Shown here in pieces: positions 26,848-36,748 of a DNA stretch of 64,000 bases. The notes under the pieces are model-generated. The model saw nothing but the letters and a program-made list of their open reading frames with translations, was not told the DNA's origin and made no database searches. This DNA is from Listeria weihenstephanensis. Its GTDB lineage: Bacteria > Bacillota > Bacilli > Lactobacillales > Listeriaceae. The position numbers were made by a program, and so were the translations under genes. The stretch is from assembly GCF_003534205.1 (NCBI RefSeq), contig NZ_CP011102.1, forward strand, positions 2,182,036 through 2,246,035, read 5' to 3'. Positions within the stretch are counted from its first letter, which is position 1. Every line of letters begins with the position of its first letter.

Positions 26848-28613
26848 ATTTATATTTCACATTACCTAGATAAAACTGCGTAGCAAGTCTTTCCTTAAGC
26901 GGCGGTGGCGGTATTTACATTTCACATTACTTAGATAAAACGCAATCTTCTTTCCAACTCGCCCACGTCTTGTTTATTTACATTTCACATTACTTAGATA
27001 AAACAATGCAGATCCCTCTTTTAGGGGGCGGATCTTACGGATTTACATTTCACATTACTTAGATAAAACTGTCGGACAGTATCAGGTGAAGGGTCTTTAC
27101 TCGTATTTACATTTCACATTACTTAGATAAAACACAAACAAATCAAACTAGCGGAGATTGCTGCCAAATATTTACATTTCACATTACTTAGATAAAACCA
27201 GGGTCAACTGAGTACCTCTACTGGGGTACCTACATTTACATTTCACATTACTTAGATAAAACTGATAAATAACGTCTAAATCTTGATCAATTAACGCCAT
27301 TTACATTTCACATTACTTAGATAAAACATGACTTTCTATCATTTTACCGACTGCCTTTAGAGGATTTACATTTCACATTACTTAGATAAAACTATCAGCA
27401 AATTCTAGCATTCCGTACACAAAGGGATTTACATTTCACATTACTTAGATAAAACTATCAGCAAATTCTAGCATTCCGTACACAAAGGGATTTACATTTC
27501 ACATTACTTAGATAAAACAAGAAACCCGCAGAGAGATGGGCGAAAGGCTGCGAGATTTACATTTCACATTACTTAGATAAAACAGTAACTACTCACTATT
27601 ACCCGACACCCTGACTTAGATTTACATTTCACATTACTTAGATAAAACAGAAATAACAGCAATGGGCTTGCGATTAGCAGGTCAATTTACATTTCACATT
27701 ACTTAGATAAAACTTTGATCCTAAGATACGAAAAGAATGTTGCACATATATTTACATTTCACATTACTTAGATAAAACGCTTGCTTGCGCTTGCTTTCTA
27801 TATTCTCTTCTTCATTTACATTTCACATTACTTAGATAAAACATGAATCAACAACAGATAGGGCTATAGCGTATGTTTATTTACATTTCACATTACTTAG
27901 ATAAAACTTATGCCGCTAGTTACTACGAAAAGCTGGCGATTGCATTTACATTTCACATTACTTAGATAAAACATTGAACATAAATAGTAGAAAGGAGCTC
28001 AACCCAATTTACATTTCACATTACTTAGATAAAACTGCTTGTAGGTGCACCAGAAGAACGTACCTTTTCAAATTTACATTTCACATTACTTAGATAAAAC
28101 CACAATTTACCGCGGATAATGGTACCTTAGCGACTGAATTTACATTTCACATTACTTAGATAAAACTAAAAAAATATGGTTTAAAGAATACGGCGATCCT
28201 AATTTACATTTCACATTACTTAGATAAAACAACCTTTGAAGTAAAAGTGACAACCGTTCGTTGTTATTTACATTTCACATTACTTAGATAAAACGTCATG
28301 CCTTTTGAATACTTACTGTAATTAGCAGATTTACATTTCACATTACTTAGATAAAACGAGCTTTTTATCTCCATTCACATAGCCTAATACATGATTTACA
28401 TTTCACATTACTTAGATAAAACGGACGCTTACATGGTGTTCACTGAGGAACTTACAGATTTACATTTCACATTACTTAGATAAAACAGATTGGTCAATAA
28501 ACCATTAACAATTATTGCGATATTTACATTTCACATTACTTAGATAAAACGCAACGAAAATTTAAAACGTAGACTTATTGAAACATTTACATTTCACATT
28601 ACTTAGATAAAAC
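26848..28613 (-). CRISPR. CRISPR array 1, 28 repeats of 29 nt, no cas genes
   Basis: Twenty-eight repeats and 27 spacers of 34-37 nt. The repeat on the transcribed minus strand starts GTTTTATCTAAG and ends TGTGAAATGTAAAT; 27 copies are identical and the leftmost (26848) has two changes, as expected for the leader-distal end. The leader is therefore on the right. Spacers at 27393 and 27456 are identical neighbours, so 26 are unique. The repeat resembles the Listeria RliB/type I-B repeat (from memory). No cas1, cas2, cas3, cas9 or other effector is in the window, so any processing or interference must be supplied in trans. Confidence 0.97.
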
Positions 28614-28638
28614 CCGTACCCATTTCAGCCTTACTCCC

Positions 28639-28667
28639 ATCATACCTCAAAGCCCCCAATCTGTCGA
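28639..28667 (-). promoter_or_regulatory. leader promoter of CRISPR array 1
   Basis: On the minus strand TCGACA (-35) and TATGAT (-10) are 17 bp apart, placing the start about 19 nt before the first repeat. The -35 lies inside a CGGTCGACAG motif also found in the upstream hairpin. Confidence 0.7.
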
Positions 28668-28755
28668 CCGACAACAAAATCATGATTTTTAATCGTCAGC
28701 TTCACAAATAAATTCCTACAAATGCTTCTAACCTCAGTAATATCAGTCAACAAAC

Positions 28756-28807
28756 AAAATCTGTCGATCGCCTGTAGTTTTTACGCTACTGGCGGTCGAC
28801 AGATTTT
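28756..28807. other. 21-bp hairpin with GTCGAC arms in leader 1
   Basis: AAAATCTGTCGA and TCGACAGATTTT form the base, extended by a GC-rich inner stem, with a TTTTTACG loop. T tracts on both strands make it a bidirectional terminator candidate. A homologue lies at 30218-30270. Confidence 0.75.
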
Positions 28808-28973
28808 TTATAGTTTATCTGTTTTTTAATTTGAAGGAAGAAATGGGTTATTCTTTTGCATAAAAAAATAGCAATTTGACTCTATATTTTTAACTTGGAC
28901 ATCGAATTTCCAGTTATTAAGGAGTGATTGCTATAGTTTAGATATATTTTTACAGGTTTATTACTTTTGCGGA

Positions 28974-29321
28974 TTAGCCTTTTTTCCTTTTAAATAGAAA
29001 GATAATACAAGATACGATCGCCAAGGAAAATAGTGCTATTTTATAAATAATCATTGTAAATAGATCTGTTCATGCTGTTGGCCCTTTTTTCATGTCGATC
29101 CCACCTTCAACTGCGTTTTCACTTTATAGATTGATGCCTGATTCGATGACTTTTGGAATAAGTCTGTTGTTCAATTGCCTATATTTTACGGCTCCTTCAT
29201 ATAGATTACACAATACTGGATTAAAACGCAACCTAAAGAAATTGATTTGGGCCTGGAGTTTTGTATTTTTAGTGGTTTTTAGGCATAAATCGCGATTAAT
29301 GTTATTTATTTGAGACGGCTT
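28974..29321 (-). pseudogene. decayed membrane-protein remnant between the arrays
   Basis: One minus-strand frame reads from the edge of array 2 to 28974 with two internal stops (TAA after KVIESGINL, TGA after GGIDMKKGPTA). It ends TDLFTMIIYKIALFSLAIVSC followed by a basic KRKKG tail, like a C-terminal membrane anchor. The last 26 codons from ATG 29052-29054 could instead be a small hydrophobic peptide on their own. No family recognised. Confidence 0.35.
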
Positions 29322-30074
29322 ATTTAAATTCACACTACTTAGATAAAAACACGGGAGAGAATAACAATCCGAAAAACTTAATGACATTTACATTTCACAT
29401 TACTTAGATAAAAACCATGCTATAATTTACCCATTACTTTTTTAGATCGTGATTTACATTTCACATTACTTAGATAAAAACGCACTTGATGAAAGACTGT
29501 ATTGACACGTAATACGTATTTACATTTCACATTACTTAGATAAAAACCTGGTTGAAAATATTCTGGATGAATCTTCAATCGGATTTACATTTCACATTAC
29601 TTAGATAAAAACTACAAAACCTGGGTCAATAGTCACAAATGCAAAGGGATTTACATTTCACATTACTTAGATAAAAACCGATTCCATCAATTCGGTGGAA
29701 GCCTAAGCGATGGTATTTACATTTCACATTACTTAGATAAAAACAAGATATGGCGTTAGATATGATTTTGACAGTGGGATTTACATTTCACATTACTTAG
29801 ATAAAAACGTTGCACAAACTGTGTTAGGCATTTTTGGAATCAATATTTACATTTCACATTACTTAGATAAAAACACTATCTATAATGCTGGAAGTTTTAC
29901 AATAGATCCAATTTACATTTCACATTACTTAGATAAAAACCGGGCAGTTGGCAGAATATTCATCTTCCGCGGAAATGGATTTACATTTCACATTACTTAG
30001 ATAAAAACGTTGTTTGAACTTGTTCAACACGTAAATGCTCAAACATTTACATTTCACATTACTTAGATAAAAAC
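29322..30074 (-). CRISPR. CRISPR array 2, 12 repeats of 30 nt
   Basis: Twelve repeats and 11 spacers of 34-38 nt. The repeat equals that of array 1 except for one additional T near its 5' end on the transcribed strand (GTTTTTATC instead of GTTTTATC), present in all full copies. The leftmost copy (29322-29350) is degenerate, so the leader is on the right as in array 1. No spacer is shared with array 1 as far as I can see. It lies just downstream of gltD. Confidence 0.97.
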
Positions 30075-30099
30075 CCCGTGCTATTTTAGCCTTACTCCC

Positions 30100-30128
30100 A
30101 TAATACCTCAAGAGCCCATTTCTGTCGA
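30100..30128 (-). promoter_or_regulatory. leader promoter of CRISPR array 2
   Basis: TCGACA and TATTAT, 17 bp apart on the minus strand, in the same position as in leader 1; the first roughly 55 bp of both leaders are alike. Confidence 0.72.
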
Positions 30129-30217
30129 CCGATTGCAAAATTGGCTTTTTCGCCTACTTAACCTTACATTCAGTTCTTTTAAAAACCGCCCAAACCCTGT
30201 CATACCAGTCCATAAAG

Positions 30218-30270
30218 AAAATCTGTCGATGTCCTGTAGTTTTTACGCTACTGGAGGTCGACAGATTTTT
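30218..30270 (-). terminator. gltD terminator / hairpin of leader 2
   Basis: The same hairpin as at 28756, with one base pair changed on both sides in the inner stem. It lies 16 bp past the gltD stop and has a T tract on the gltD strand, so it can end gltBD transcription and insulate array 2. Confidence 0.8.
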
Positions 30271-30285
30271 GAGCCTTCTTTGTTA

Positions 30286-31755
30286 TTATGGTAAAAACGT
30301 CTCACCCATGAGATAGAAATCCACTTCTCGTGCGGCTTCGCGTCCTTCATTAATCGCGGTCACGACTAGACTTTGGCCGTATCTTGCGTCACCACATGCG
30401 AAGATTCCTTCTACGTCGGTGCGGTAAAAGCCTTTTGCTGCCTCTATCGTGTGGCGTTTTGTTTTGCCTACTTTGAAATCTTCAAAAACAGATGGGGTCG
30501 CACCGGCGAATCCGATGGCGATGAGCACGATGTCGGCATCCCAAATTTTTGTGGAATCTGGAACTTCAACGAGGTTACGATCGGCGTCAACGTGATCCAC
30601 GTCGATCGTACGCAACCCTGTGAGTTCGCCTTTTTCATTTTTGATAAATTCGGTGGTGTTGACTAAGTATTCGCGCGGGTCATCGCCGTAGACTGCTTGT
30701 GCTTCGCTATGTGCGTAATCCATTTGGAACACTTTTGGAAATTGTGGCCACGGATTTTGGATGGCACGCAGATCTGGGAGTTTGTCTCGCAAGCCGAATT
30801 GGTAGATGCTTTTCGCGCCTTGTCTTAGAGCTGTCGCAACGCAATCCGCGCCTGTGTCCCCGCCACCGATGACGATGACGTTTTTGCCTTCTGCGGACAT
30901 GGTTTGAACGCCTTTGTTGTCGAGGTTGTCTTTGATGCTTTGTGTGAGGTAGTCGACGGCGAAATGGATGCCTTTTGCGTCGCGGCCTGGAAGTTTGACG
31001 TCGCGGGCATTTCCGGCGCCAGTTGCTAGCACGACGGAATCGTATTCTTCTTTTAGTTGCGCCATCGTGATGTCTTTTCCGGCTTCGACATTGGTCACGA
31101 ACTCGACGCCTTCTTCGGCCATCAGGTTGACGCGACGGTTAATCGAGTCTTTTTCAAGTTTCATCGTCGGAATACCGTACATGAGCAGTCCGCCGATTCG
31201 GTCACTTTTTTCAAAAACAGTGACGTTGTGGCCGGCTTTGTTTAGTTGGTCGGCGCACGCGAGTCCTGCTGGGCCGGAGCCGATGATCGCGATGCGTTTT
31301 CCAGTTCGTTTTTGCGGTGCTTGGGCTTTGATCCAGCCTTCTTCAAAACCGCGGTCGATAATCGCTTTTTCGATGGATTTAATGCCGACTGCTGGTTCGG
31401 AGATGGCGACTGTACAAGAACCTTCGCATGGCGCTGGGCAAACGCGGCCGGTGAACTCTGGGAAGTTATTGGTTTTTAAAAGGAGATCTAAGGCTTCGCG
31501 CCATTCTCCGCGGTACACGGCGTCGTTCCACTCCGGAATTAAGTTGTGTAGCGGGCAGCCGGATACGCCGTTTTTGATTTCTTCGCCGGTGTGACAAAAT
31601 GGTACGCCGCAATCCATGCAACGCGCGGCTTGGATTTGTAAATCGACAACTGGCATTGGCAAACTATATTCGTTCCAGTCACGCGTCCGTGTAAGTGGAT
31701 CGCGTACTGGGCTTGGAATTCGGTCATATTCGATAAATCCTGTCGGTTTTCCCAT
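30286..31755 (-). CDS. gltD: glutamate synthase (NADPH) small subunit
   Basis: A 489-residue subunit that takes electrons from NAD(P)H via FAD and passes them to GltB. The N-terminal cysteines ([37 protein letters not shown]) bind two iron-sulfur clusters; [10 protein letters not shown] is the FAD Rossmann motif and GGGDTGADC the NADPH one. Start follows AAGGAGAT. It is second in the gltB-gltD operon, separated from gltB by a 177-bp gap holding copy C of the dispersed repeat. Confidence 0.97.
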   Translation of the reverse strand: MGKPTGFIEYDRIPSPVRDPLTRTRDWNEYSLPMPVVDLQIQAARCMDCGVPFCHTGEEIKNGVSGCPLHNLIPEWNDAVYRGEWREALDLLLKTNNFPEFTGRVCPAPCEGSCTVAISEPAVGIKSIEKAIIDRGFEEGWIKAQAPQKRTGKRIAIIGSGPAGLACADQLNKAGHNVTVFEKSDRIGGLLMYGIPTMKLEKDSINRRVNLMAEEGVEFVTNVEAGKDITMAQLKEEYDSVVLATGAGNARDVKLPGRDAKGIHFAVDYLTQSIKDNLDNKGVQTMSAEGKNVIVIGGGDTGADCVATALRQGAKSIYQFGLRDKLPDLRAIQNPWPQFPKVFQMDYAHSEAQAVYGDDPREYLVNTTEFIKNEKGELTGLRTIDVDHVDADRNLVEVPDSTKIWDADIVLIAIGFAGATPSVFEDFKVGKTKRHTIEAAKGFYRTDVEGIFACGDARYGQSLVVTAINEGREAAREVDFYLMGETFLP

Positions 31756-31816
31756 TGTTTTTCATCTCCTTGTTTTGAAATTATTCTGAGCTCTGCGCCT
31801 CTTTCAAGTGTTCGCA

Positions 31817-31932
31817 GTCTAGCTTCATCCGCTAGCTCTTCGAAAATTTCACGCCCTCCGCAAAAATCAAAAGAGGATTTTCACTGCGGCCGCTCCAGTT
31901 TTTTTCAGAGCTGAACGAGCGGATTCAGCTTC
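31817..31932. repeat. structured intergenic repeat, copy C
   Basis: Lies between gltB and gltD and shares its plan with copies A and B: ATCCGCT pairs with AGCGGAT, AGCTCT with AGAGCT, and AAAATC with GATTTT. It starts GTCTAGCTTC and ends GATTCAGCTTC. It abuts the gltB stop codon. Confidence 0.72.
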
Positions 31933-34900
31933 CTATTTGGTCACTTCTACCAGTAATCCGTCTTTATGTTCATAGAAAGCTTGAAGTTCCGCGGAATCGT
32001 GGGTTTGACCTTCCCCTTCTAGTTTTTCGATGCGGGTTAGCATGATTTCAAATTCGTTCGGGATGACGTAGACGAAATTGGTGATTTCGCGTTCCCAGTT
32101 TGCAAGTAGTTGGCGGGCGAATTCGCTGTCGGTATAGCGCGCGTGATTTTCTACGAGTTCGCGTAGTTTCCGTTCTTCGCGCGGTGTCGTAATCCCTCGA
32201 CACGTCACGAGTTCTGAATTCACTTTTGCGTTGAAATGGGCTTGGTCTGGGGCGTAAACGTAAGCCACACCGCCCGACATCCCTGCTGCAAAATTCTCAC
32301 CGGTTTCGCCAAGGACAACCACGGTTCCGCCTGTCATATATTCGCAGCCGTTATCGCCAATTCCTTCGACAACCACGTCTGCGCCACTGTTACGAACGGC
32401 AAAACGGGCGCCGGCTTTTCCGTGAATGTAAGCTTCGCCGTCTGTTGCACCGTAAAGCGTTACGTTTCCGACAATCGCTGAATTATGCGCGACGATTGGT
32501 GTTTTTACGTCTGGTGATACGATGAGTTTCGCGCCAGATAGGCCTTTTCCAAAGTAATCGTTCGCGTCGCCTTCAATGCGTAGCGTCATGCCTTTTGGAG
32601 CGAAGGCGCCGAAGCTTTGACCAGCCGCGCCCGTGAAGGTTAGGTCGATCGTGTCTTCTGGGAGGCCAGCCGCGCCGTATTTCTTGCTGATATAAGAACC
32701 CGTAATCGTGCCCACCGCCCGGTCGATGTTGCGAATTGGAAAGCGTCCCGTGACTTTCTCCCCGCGTTCAATCGCAGGCGCCACAACGGCTTTCAGTTCG
32801 CGCATATCAAGCGTTTGGTCGATTTTATGGTCTTGTTCTTTCGTACAGAATTGGACTTGATTTTGATAAAATTCGTCCGTGTATAGCATATTGGAAAAGT
32901 CGAGATGTTTCGCTTTCCAATGCGATTCCTTGCGTTCATGGGTTTCCAAATATTCTTTGTGCCCGATAATTTCTTCGAGGCTACGGAAACCAAGTTCGGC
33001 CATCGTTTCGCGCATTTCAGCAACGATAAAGTTGAAAAAATTCACGACGTAATCTGCGGAACCTCCGAATTTTTTACGAAGTTCTGGGTTCTGCGTCGCC
33101 ACTCCGACGGGACACGTATCCATATGACACACGCGCATCATCACGCAACCTAACGTCACAAGCGGTGCCGTCGCAAAACCGTATTCTTCCGCGCCGAGCA
33201 TTGCCGCAACGAGCACGTCTTTTCCAGTCATCAGTTTGCCGTCCGTTTCCACGACTACTTGATTGCGCAAACCGTTCAGTAGCAGCGTTTGGTGCGTTTC
33301 TGCCAAGCCGATTTCCCACGGAACACCGGTATGACGAATACTACTTCTAGCCGCCGCACCCGTTCCGCCTTCATAACCGCTGACCAAGATCACGTCGGCA
33401 AATCCTTTCGCAACACCCGCTGCGATCGTTCCGATTCCCGTTTTCGATACGAGTTTCACGTTGATCCGCGCGTCTTTGTTGGCATTTTTCAAGTCAAAAA
33501 TAAGTTGGGATAAATCCTCGATGGAGTAGATATCGTGATGTGGTGGTGGCGAGATGAGGCCTACTCCCGTCGTTGATCCGCGGGTTTTCGAGATCCATGG
33601 ATACACTTTCTCGCCTGGCAAATGACCGCCCTCGCCTGGTTTCGCGCCTTGTGCCATCTTGATTTGCAGCTCGTCGGCGTTCACTAAATAGTGACTCGTT
33701 ACGCCGAACCGACCAGACGCGACTTGCTTGATTGCACTCCGACGCCAATCGCCGTTTGCATCGCGCTCGAACCGATCTGGATTTTCGCCGCCTTCCCCGC
33801 TGTTGCTTTTCCCGCCAATTCGGTTCATCGCAATCGCCAGCGACTCGTGCGCCTCTTGACTGATGGAACCGTAGGACATCGCGCCTGATTTGAAACGTTT
33901 GAAAATCGCTTCGGCAGGCTCAACTTCCTCAATTGGAATCGGCTTGCGACCGTGTGAATTAAATGTCAGCAAACCACGAAGGAAAGCGTTATTTTGATTT
34001 TGCATTAAATCTGAATATAGATCGTACGTTTCGCGGTTATTTTCACGCGTCGCCTGTTGCAATGAATGGATCGCGAGCGGATTGAAAACATGATATTCGC
34101 CGTTCGAGCGCCATTGATACTCGCCACCTGTGTTCAGCGTGAACTCTTGGAAACCGATATCGTGAAACGCCTCGCGGTGACGCAACCATGACTCTTGCGC
34201 AATGACTTCCAGTGGAATCCCGCCAAGTTGTGACGCCGTTCCTGGGAAATAATCCGCAATCACATCGTTGCCAATGCCAATCGCTTCAAAAATCTGCGCG
34301 CCTCGATAACTTTGCACGGTAGAGATCCCAATTTTCGACATCACCTTCAAAATCCCGTCCGTAATCGCCTGAATGTAGCGCGACTCCGCTTCATCAACCG
34401 TAAAGCCTTTAATACGGCCATCTTTGATTAAATTCGTAAAGACGTCAATCGCCAAGTATGGGAAAATCGCGTCCGCACCGTAGCCGACCAACATCGCACA
34501 ATGATGCACGTCGCGAGCCTCCGCCGTTTTCACGATCAAGCTCACCTTCATCCGCGTGCCCCGTTTCACCAAATGATGATGCAGTCCACTCGTGATGAGC
34601 AGCGCCGGAATCCCGATAAATTCATCGTTCGTGCCGTCATCCGTAATCACGAGCAACTCCGCGCCAGCCTCAATTTTCGCATCTGCTTCCGCAAAAAGTC
34701 GATCCAGCACTTCTGCCAAATTATCCTTTTCCTCCGCTTTGAACAACGCATTAATGAACGCTGTCGGTTTCGCAAATTTCTTCTGTAACGCAATCGAAGC
34801 GTACTGTTTCCGAGACAAAATCGGCGTCTCCAAACGGATTCGGTTTGCATTTTCAGCCGTCGGATTTAAAATATTGCCCTCATTTCCAAGTAGCGTCATC

Positions 34901-36528
34901 GTCGAAATAACCGACTCCTCACGCAACCCGTCAATCGGCGGATTCGTTACCTGCGCAAACAACTGCTTGAAATAGTTAAACAACAACTGCGGTCGAAAAG
35001 ATAGCACGGCAAGCGGCGCATCGTAACCCATCGCCCCCATCGGATCCTTTTTCTCCGTTACCATCGGAATCAAGATTTTGCTCAGCTCGTCCTGCGTATA
35101 GCCAAACGCCCGCTGCAACTTGAAACAATCCTTCTTATTCAATGAAATATATTCCAAACGATCTTTTTCCGTCAACGTCCCAATCTCCGTCAACTCCGCG
35201 TCCAGCCATTCACGATACGGATGCTCCGTCGTCAACTCCGATTTAATGACATCATCCGAAATAATCTCGCCTTTTTCCAAATCGATCAACAACATCGTAC
35301 CCGCGCCAACTGTCACTTTGCGGATCACTTCCTCCGGTTCCACAGGCACAACGCCCGTCTCCGAAGAATAAATAATCGTGTGATCTTTCGTCTCATAATA
35401 ACGCGCAGGACGCAAACCATTCCGGTCCAAAATTGTCCCAATCACGCGCCCGTTCGTAAATGAAATCGACGTCGGCCCATCCCAAGGCTCCATCAGCGTA
35501 CTGTGATACTCATAAAACGCCCGTTTCGGATCCGTCATCGCCTTATTTTTATCCCAAGGCTCCGGAATCAACATCATCGCCGCGTGAGGCAACGTCCGCC
35601 CCGTTTGCACCAAGAATTCCAGCGCATTATCAAGCGTCGCCGAGTCACTTCCATCCTCATCAATAACCGGCAAAAGTTTCGCCAAATCCGCGCCAAACAG
35701 ATCCGATTCCGCGCGTTTCTCACGAGCTTTCATCCAATTCAAATTCCCACGCTGCGTATTAATTTCGCCATTATGAATCAAATAACGATACGGATGCGCC
35801 CGTTCCCAACTCGGAAACGTATTCGTGCTAAAACGCGAATGCACCAGCGCGTAAGCCGACGTATAAGCAGGATCCGCCAAGTCCAAATAATACTGATTAA
35901 TCTGTTCTGGCGTCAACATTCCTTTAAAAATAACCGTCCGCGTCGACAAACTTGGCACATAAAACGTTTCCGTAATCCGCGCATCGCCCACCGCAAAACG
36001 CTCCACTTGTTTCCTAATTAAGTATAATTTCCGTTCAAAAGCTTCCTCATTAAGCGTCTCATCTTTCGCGATAAAAAGTTGATACACAGCCGGTTCCGTT
36101 TTTTGCGCACCCAGCCCAACTTTCGTCACATCCGTTGGCAACTTGCGCCAGCCCAAGAACGTTTGCCCCTCTTGCTCGATAAAACACTCCGTCGCCGCTT
36201 GTAAAATTTTGCGTTGCGCCTCGTTTTGCGGGAAATTAAACATCCCGACCGCATAATGATATTTTTCAGGTAATACAATATCTATTTTCGCGCAAGCATC
36301 GCGGAAGAAGTCATCCGAAATTTCCAGAAGAATCCCCGCACCATCGCCAGTATCCCCGCCAACCTCGCCGCCACGATGTTTCAGCTGACAAAGCATGTAA
36401 ATTCCCTGCTCGACAATTTTATGCGAAGAACGCCCTTTAATATTCGCTACAAAACCAATACCACAAGCGTCATGTTCATTTTTCGGATCGTACAACCCAT
36501 GTTTTTCAGGCATATTCGTCTGTTTCAT
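31933..36528 (-). CDS. gltB: glutamate synthase large subunit
   Basis: A 1531-residue enzyme converting glutamine and 2-oxoglutarate to two glutamates. The class II glutaminase domain starts at Cys22 after a short propeptide (NEHDACGIGFVA); the FMN barrel follows the central domain, with GGEGGENPDR and PPPHHDIYSIEDL, and the 3Fe-4S cluster site is CVMMRVCHMDTC (Cys-x5-Cys-x4-Cys). The C-terminal beta-helix (GGTVVVLGETGENFAAGMSGG) is complete. ATG follows AAGGAGG. Divergent gltC should activate it. Confidence 0.98.
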   Translation of the reverse strand: MKQTNMPEKHGLYDPKNEHDACGIGFVANIKGRSSHKIVEQGIYMLCQLKHRGGEVGGDTGDGAGILLEISDDFFRDACAKIDIVLPEKYHYAVGMFNFPQNEAQRKILQAATECFIEQEGQTFLGWRKLPTDVTKVGLGAQKTEPAVYQLFIAKDETLNEEAFERKLYLIRKQVERFAVGDARITETFYVPSLSTRTVIFKGMLTPEQINQYYLDLADPAYTSAYALVHSRFSTNTFPSWERAHPYRYLIHNGEINTQRGNLNWMKAREKRAESDLFGADLAKLLPVIDEDGSDSATLDNALEFLVQTGRTLPHAAMMLIPEPWDKNKAMTDPKRAFYEYHSTLMEPWDGPTSISFTNGRVIGTILDRNGLRPARYYETKDHTIIYSSETGVVPVEPEEVIRKVTVGAGTMLLIDLEKGEIISDDVIKSELTTEHPYREWLDAELTEIGTLTEKDRLEYISLNKKDCFKLQRAFGYTQDELSKILIPMVTEKKDPMGAMGYDAPLAVLSFRPQLLFNYFKQLFAQVTNPPIDGLREESVISTMTLLGNEGNILNPTAENANRIRLETPILSRKQYASIALQKKFAKPTAFINALFKAEEKDNLAEVLDRLFAEADAKIEAGAELLVITDDGTNDEFIGIPALLITSGLHHHLVKRGTRMKVSLIVKTAEARDVHHCAMLVGYGADAIFPYLAIDVFTNLIKDGRIKGFTVDEAESRYIQAITDGILKVMSKIGISTVQSYRGAQIFEAIGIGNDVIADYFPGTASQLGGIPLEVIAQESWLRHREAFHDIGFQEFTLNTGGEYQWRSNGEYHVFNPLAIHSLQQATRENNRETYDLYSDLMQNQNNAFLRGLLTFNSHGRKPIPIEEVEPAEAIFKRFKSGAMSYGSISQEAHESLAIAMNRIGGKSNSGEGGENPDRFERDANGDWRRSAIKQVASGRFGVTSHYLVNADELQIKMAQGAKPGEGGHLPGEKVYPWISKTRGSTTGVGLISPPPHHDIYSIEDLSQLIFDLKNANKDARINVKLVSKTGIGTIAAGVAKGFADVILVSGYEGGTGAAARSSIRHTGVPWEIGLAETHQTLLLNGLRNQVVVETDGKLMTGKDVLVAAMLGAEEYGFATAPLVTLGCVMMRVCHMDTCPVGVATQNPELRKKFGGSADYVVNFFNFIVAEMRETMAELGFRSLEEIIGHKEYLETHERKESHWKAKHLDFSNMLYTDEFYQNQVQFCTKEQDHKIDQTLDMRELKAVVAPAIERGEKVTGRFPIRNIDRAVGTITGSYISKKYGAAGLPEDTIDLTFTGAAGQSFGAFAPKGMTLRIEGDANDYFGKGLSGAKLIVSPDVKTPIVAHNSAIVGNVTLYGATDGEAYIHGKAGARFAVRNSGADVVVEGIGDNGCEYMTGGTVVVLGETGENFAAGMSGGVAYVYAPDQAHFNAKVNSELVTCRGITTPREERKLRELVENHARYTDSEFARQLLANWEREITNFVYVIPNEFEIMLTRIEKLEGEGQTHDSAELQAFYEHKDGLLVEVTK

Positions 36529-36621
36529 CCTAATTCCTCCTTGTACCGCAATTTTTCAAGAGTTCAGATAATTCGATCCCCAACTAACTGACCGTAATTA
36601 TGTATTTCTATCCCGTTCTAT

Positions 36622-36649
36622 ATTCTACCCATTAATTTCTAGTTTGTAA
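36622..36649 (-). promoter_or_regulatory. gltB promoter
   Basis: TTACAA and TAGAAT, 16 bp apart on the minus strand, about 95 bp before the gltB start. Confidence 0.5.
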
Positions 36650-36717
36650 CGTTTTGGTGTAATGTCTATTTTAATCCTTTTCATTTATCGGAACAATATA
36701 TATAATAGAATAAAACG

Positions 36718-36732
36718 ATCTCATTTCGAGAT
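36718..36732. promoter_or_regulatory. LysR-type binding site (GltC box candidate)
   Basis: ATCTCATTTCGAGAT has perfect 5-bp arms and the T-N11-A pattern of LysR sites. It lies 16 bp before gltC and just after a TATAAT at 36701, so it fits gltC autoregulation; a second box closer to the gltB promoter would be expected, but I did not find a clear one. Confidence 0.5.
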
Positions 36733-36748
36733 AGATCGGAGACAAGAA

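Noticed and set aside
28614-28847. Possible tracrRNA or small Cas gene in the leader region
   Set aside because: No anti-repeat complementary to the CRISPR repeat was seen and no frame resembles Cas1, Cas2, Cas6 or Cas9; the repeats are of the short I-B/RliB kind that need no tracrRNA.
29092-29313. Plus-strand 73-codon frame between the arrays
   Set aside because: No ribosome binding site; the opposite strand carries the more protein-like, though decayed, sequence.
29929-30138. Open frame across CRISPR array 2
   Set aside because: It translates repeats and spacers and contains a repeated peptide from the CRISPR repeat; not a gene.
32236-36591. Many plus-strand open frames opposite gltB and gltD
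   Set aside because: High-GC complement of strongly coding sequence with all family motifs on the minus strand; these are shadows.
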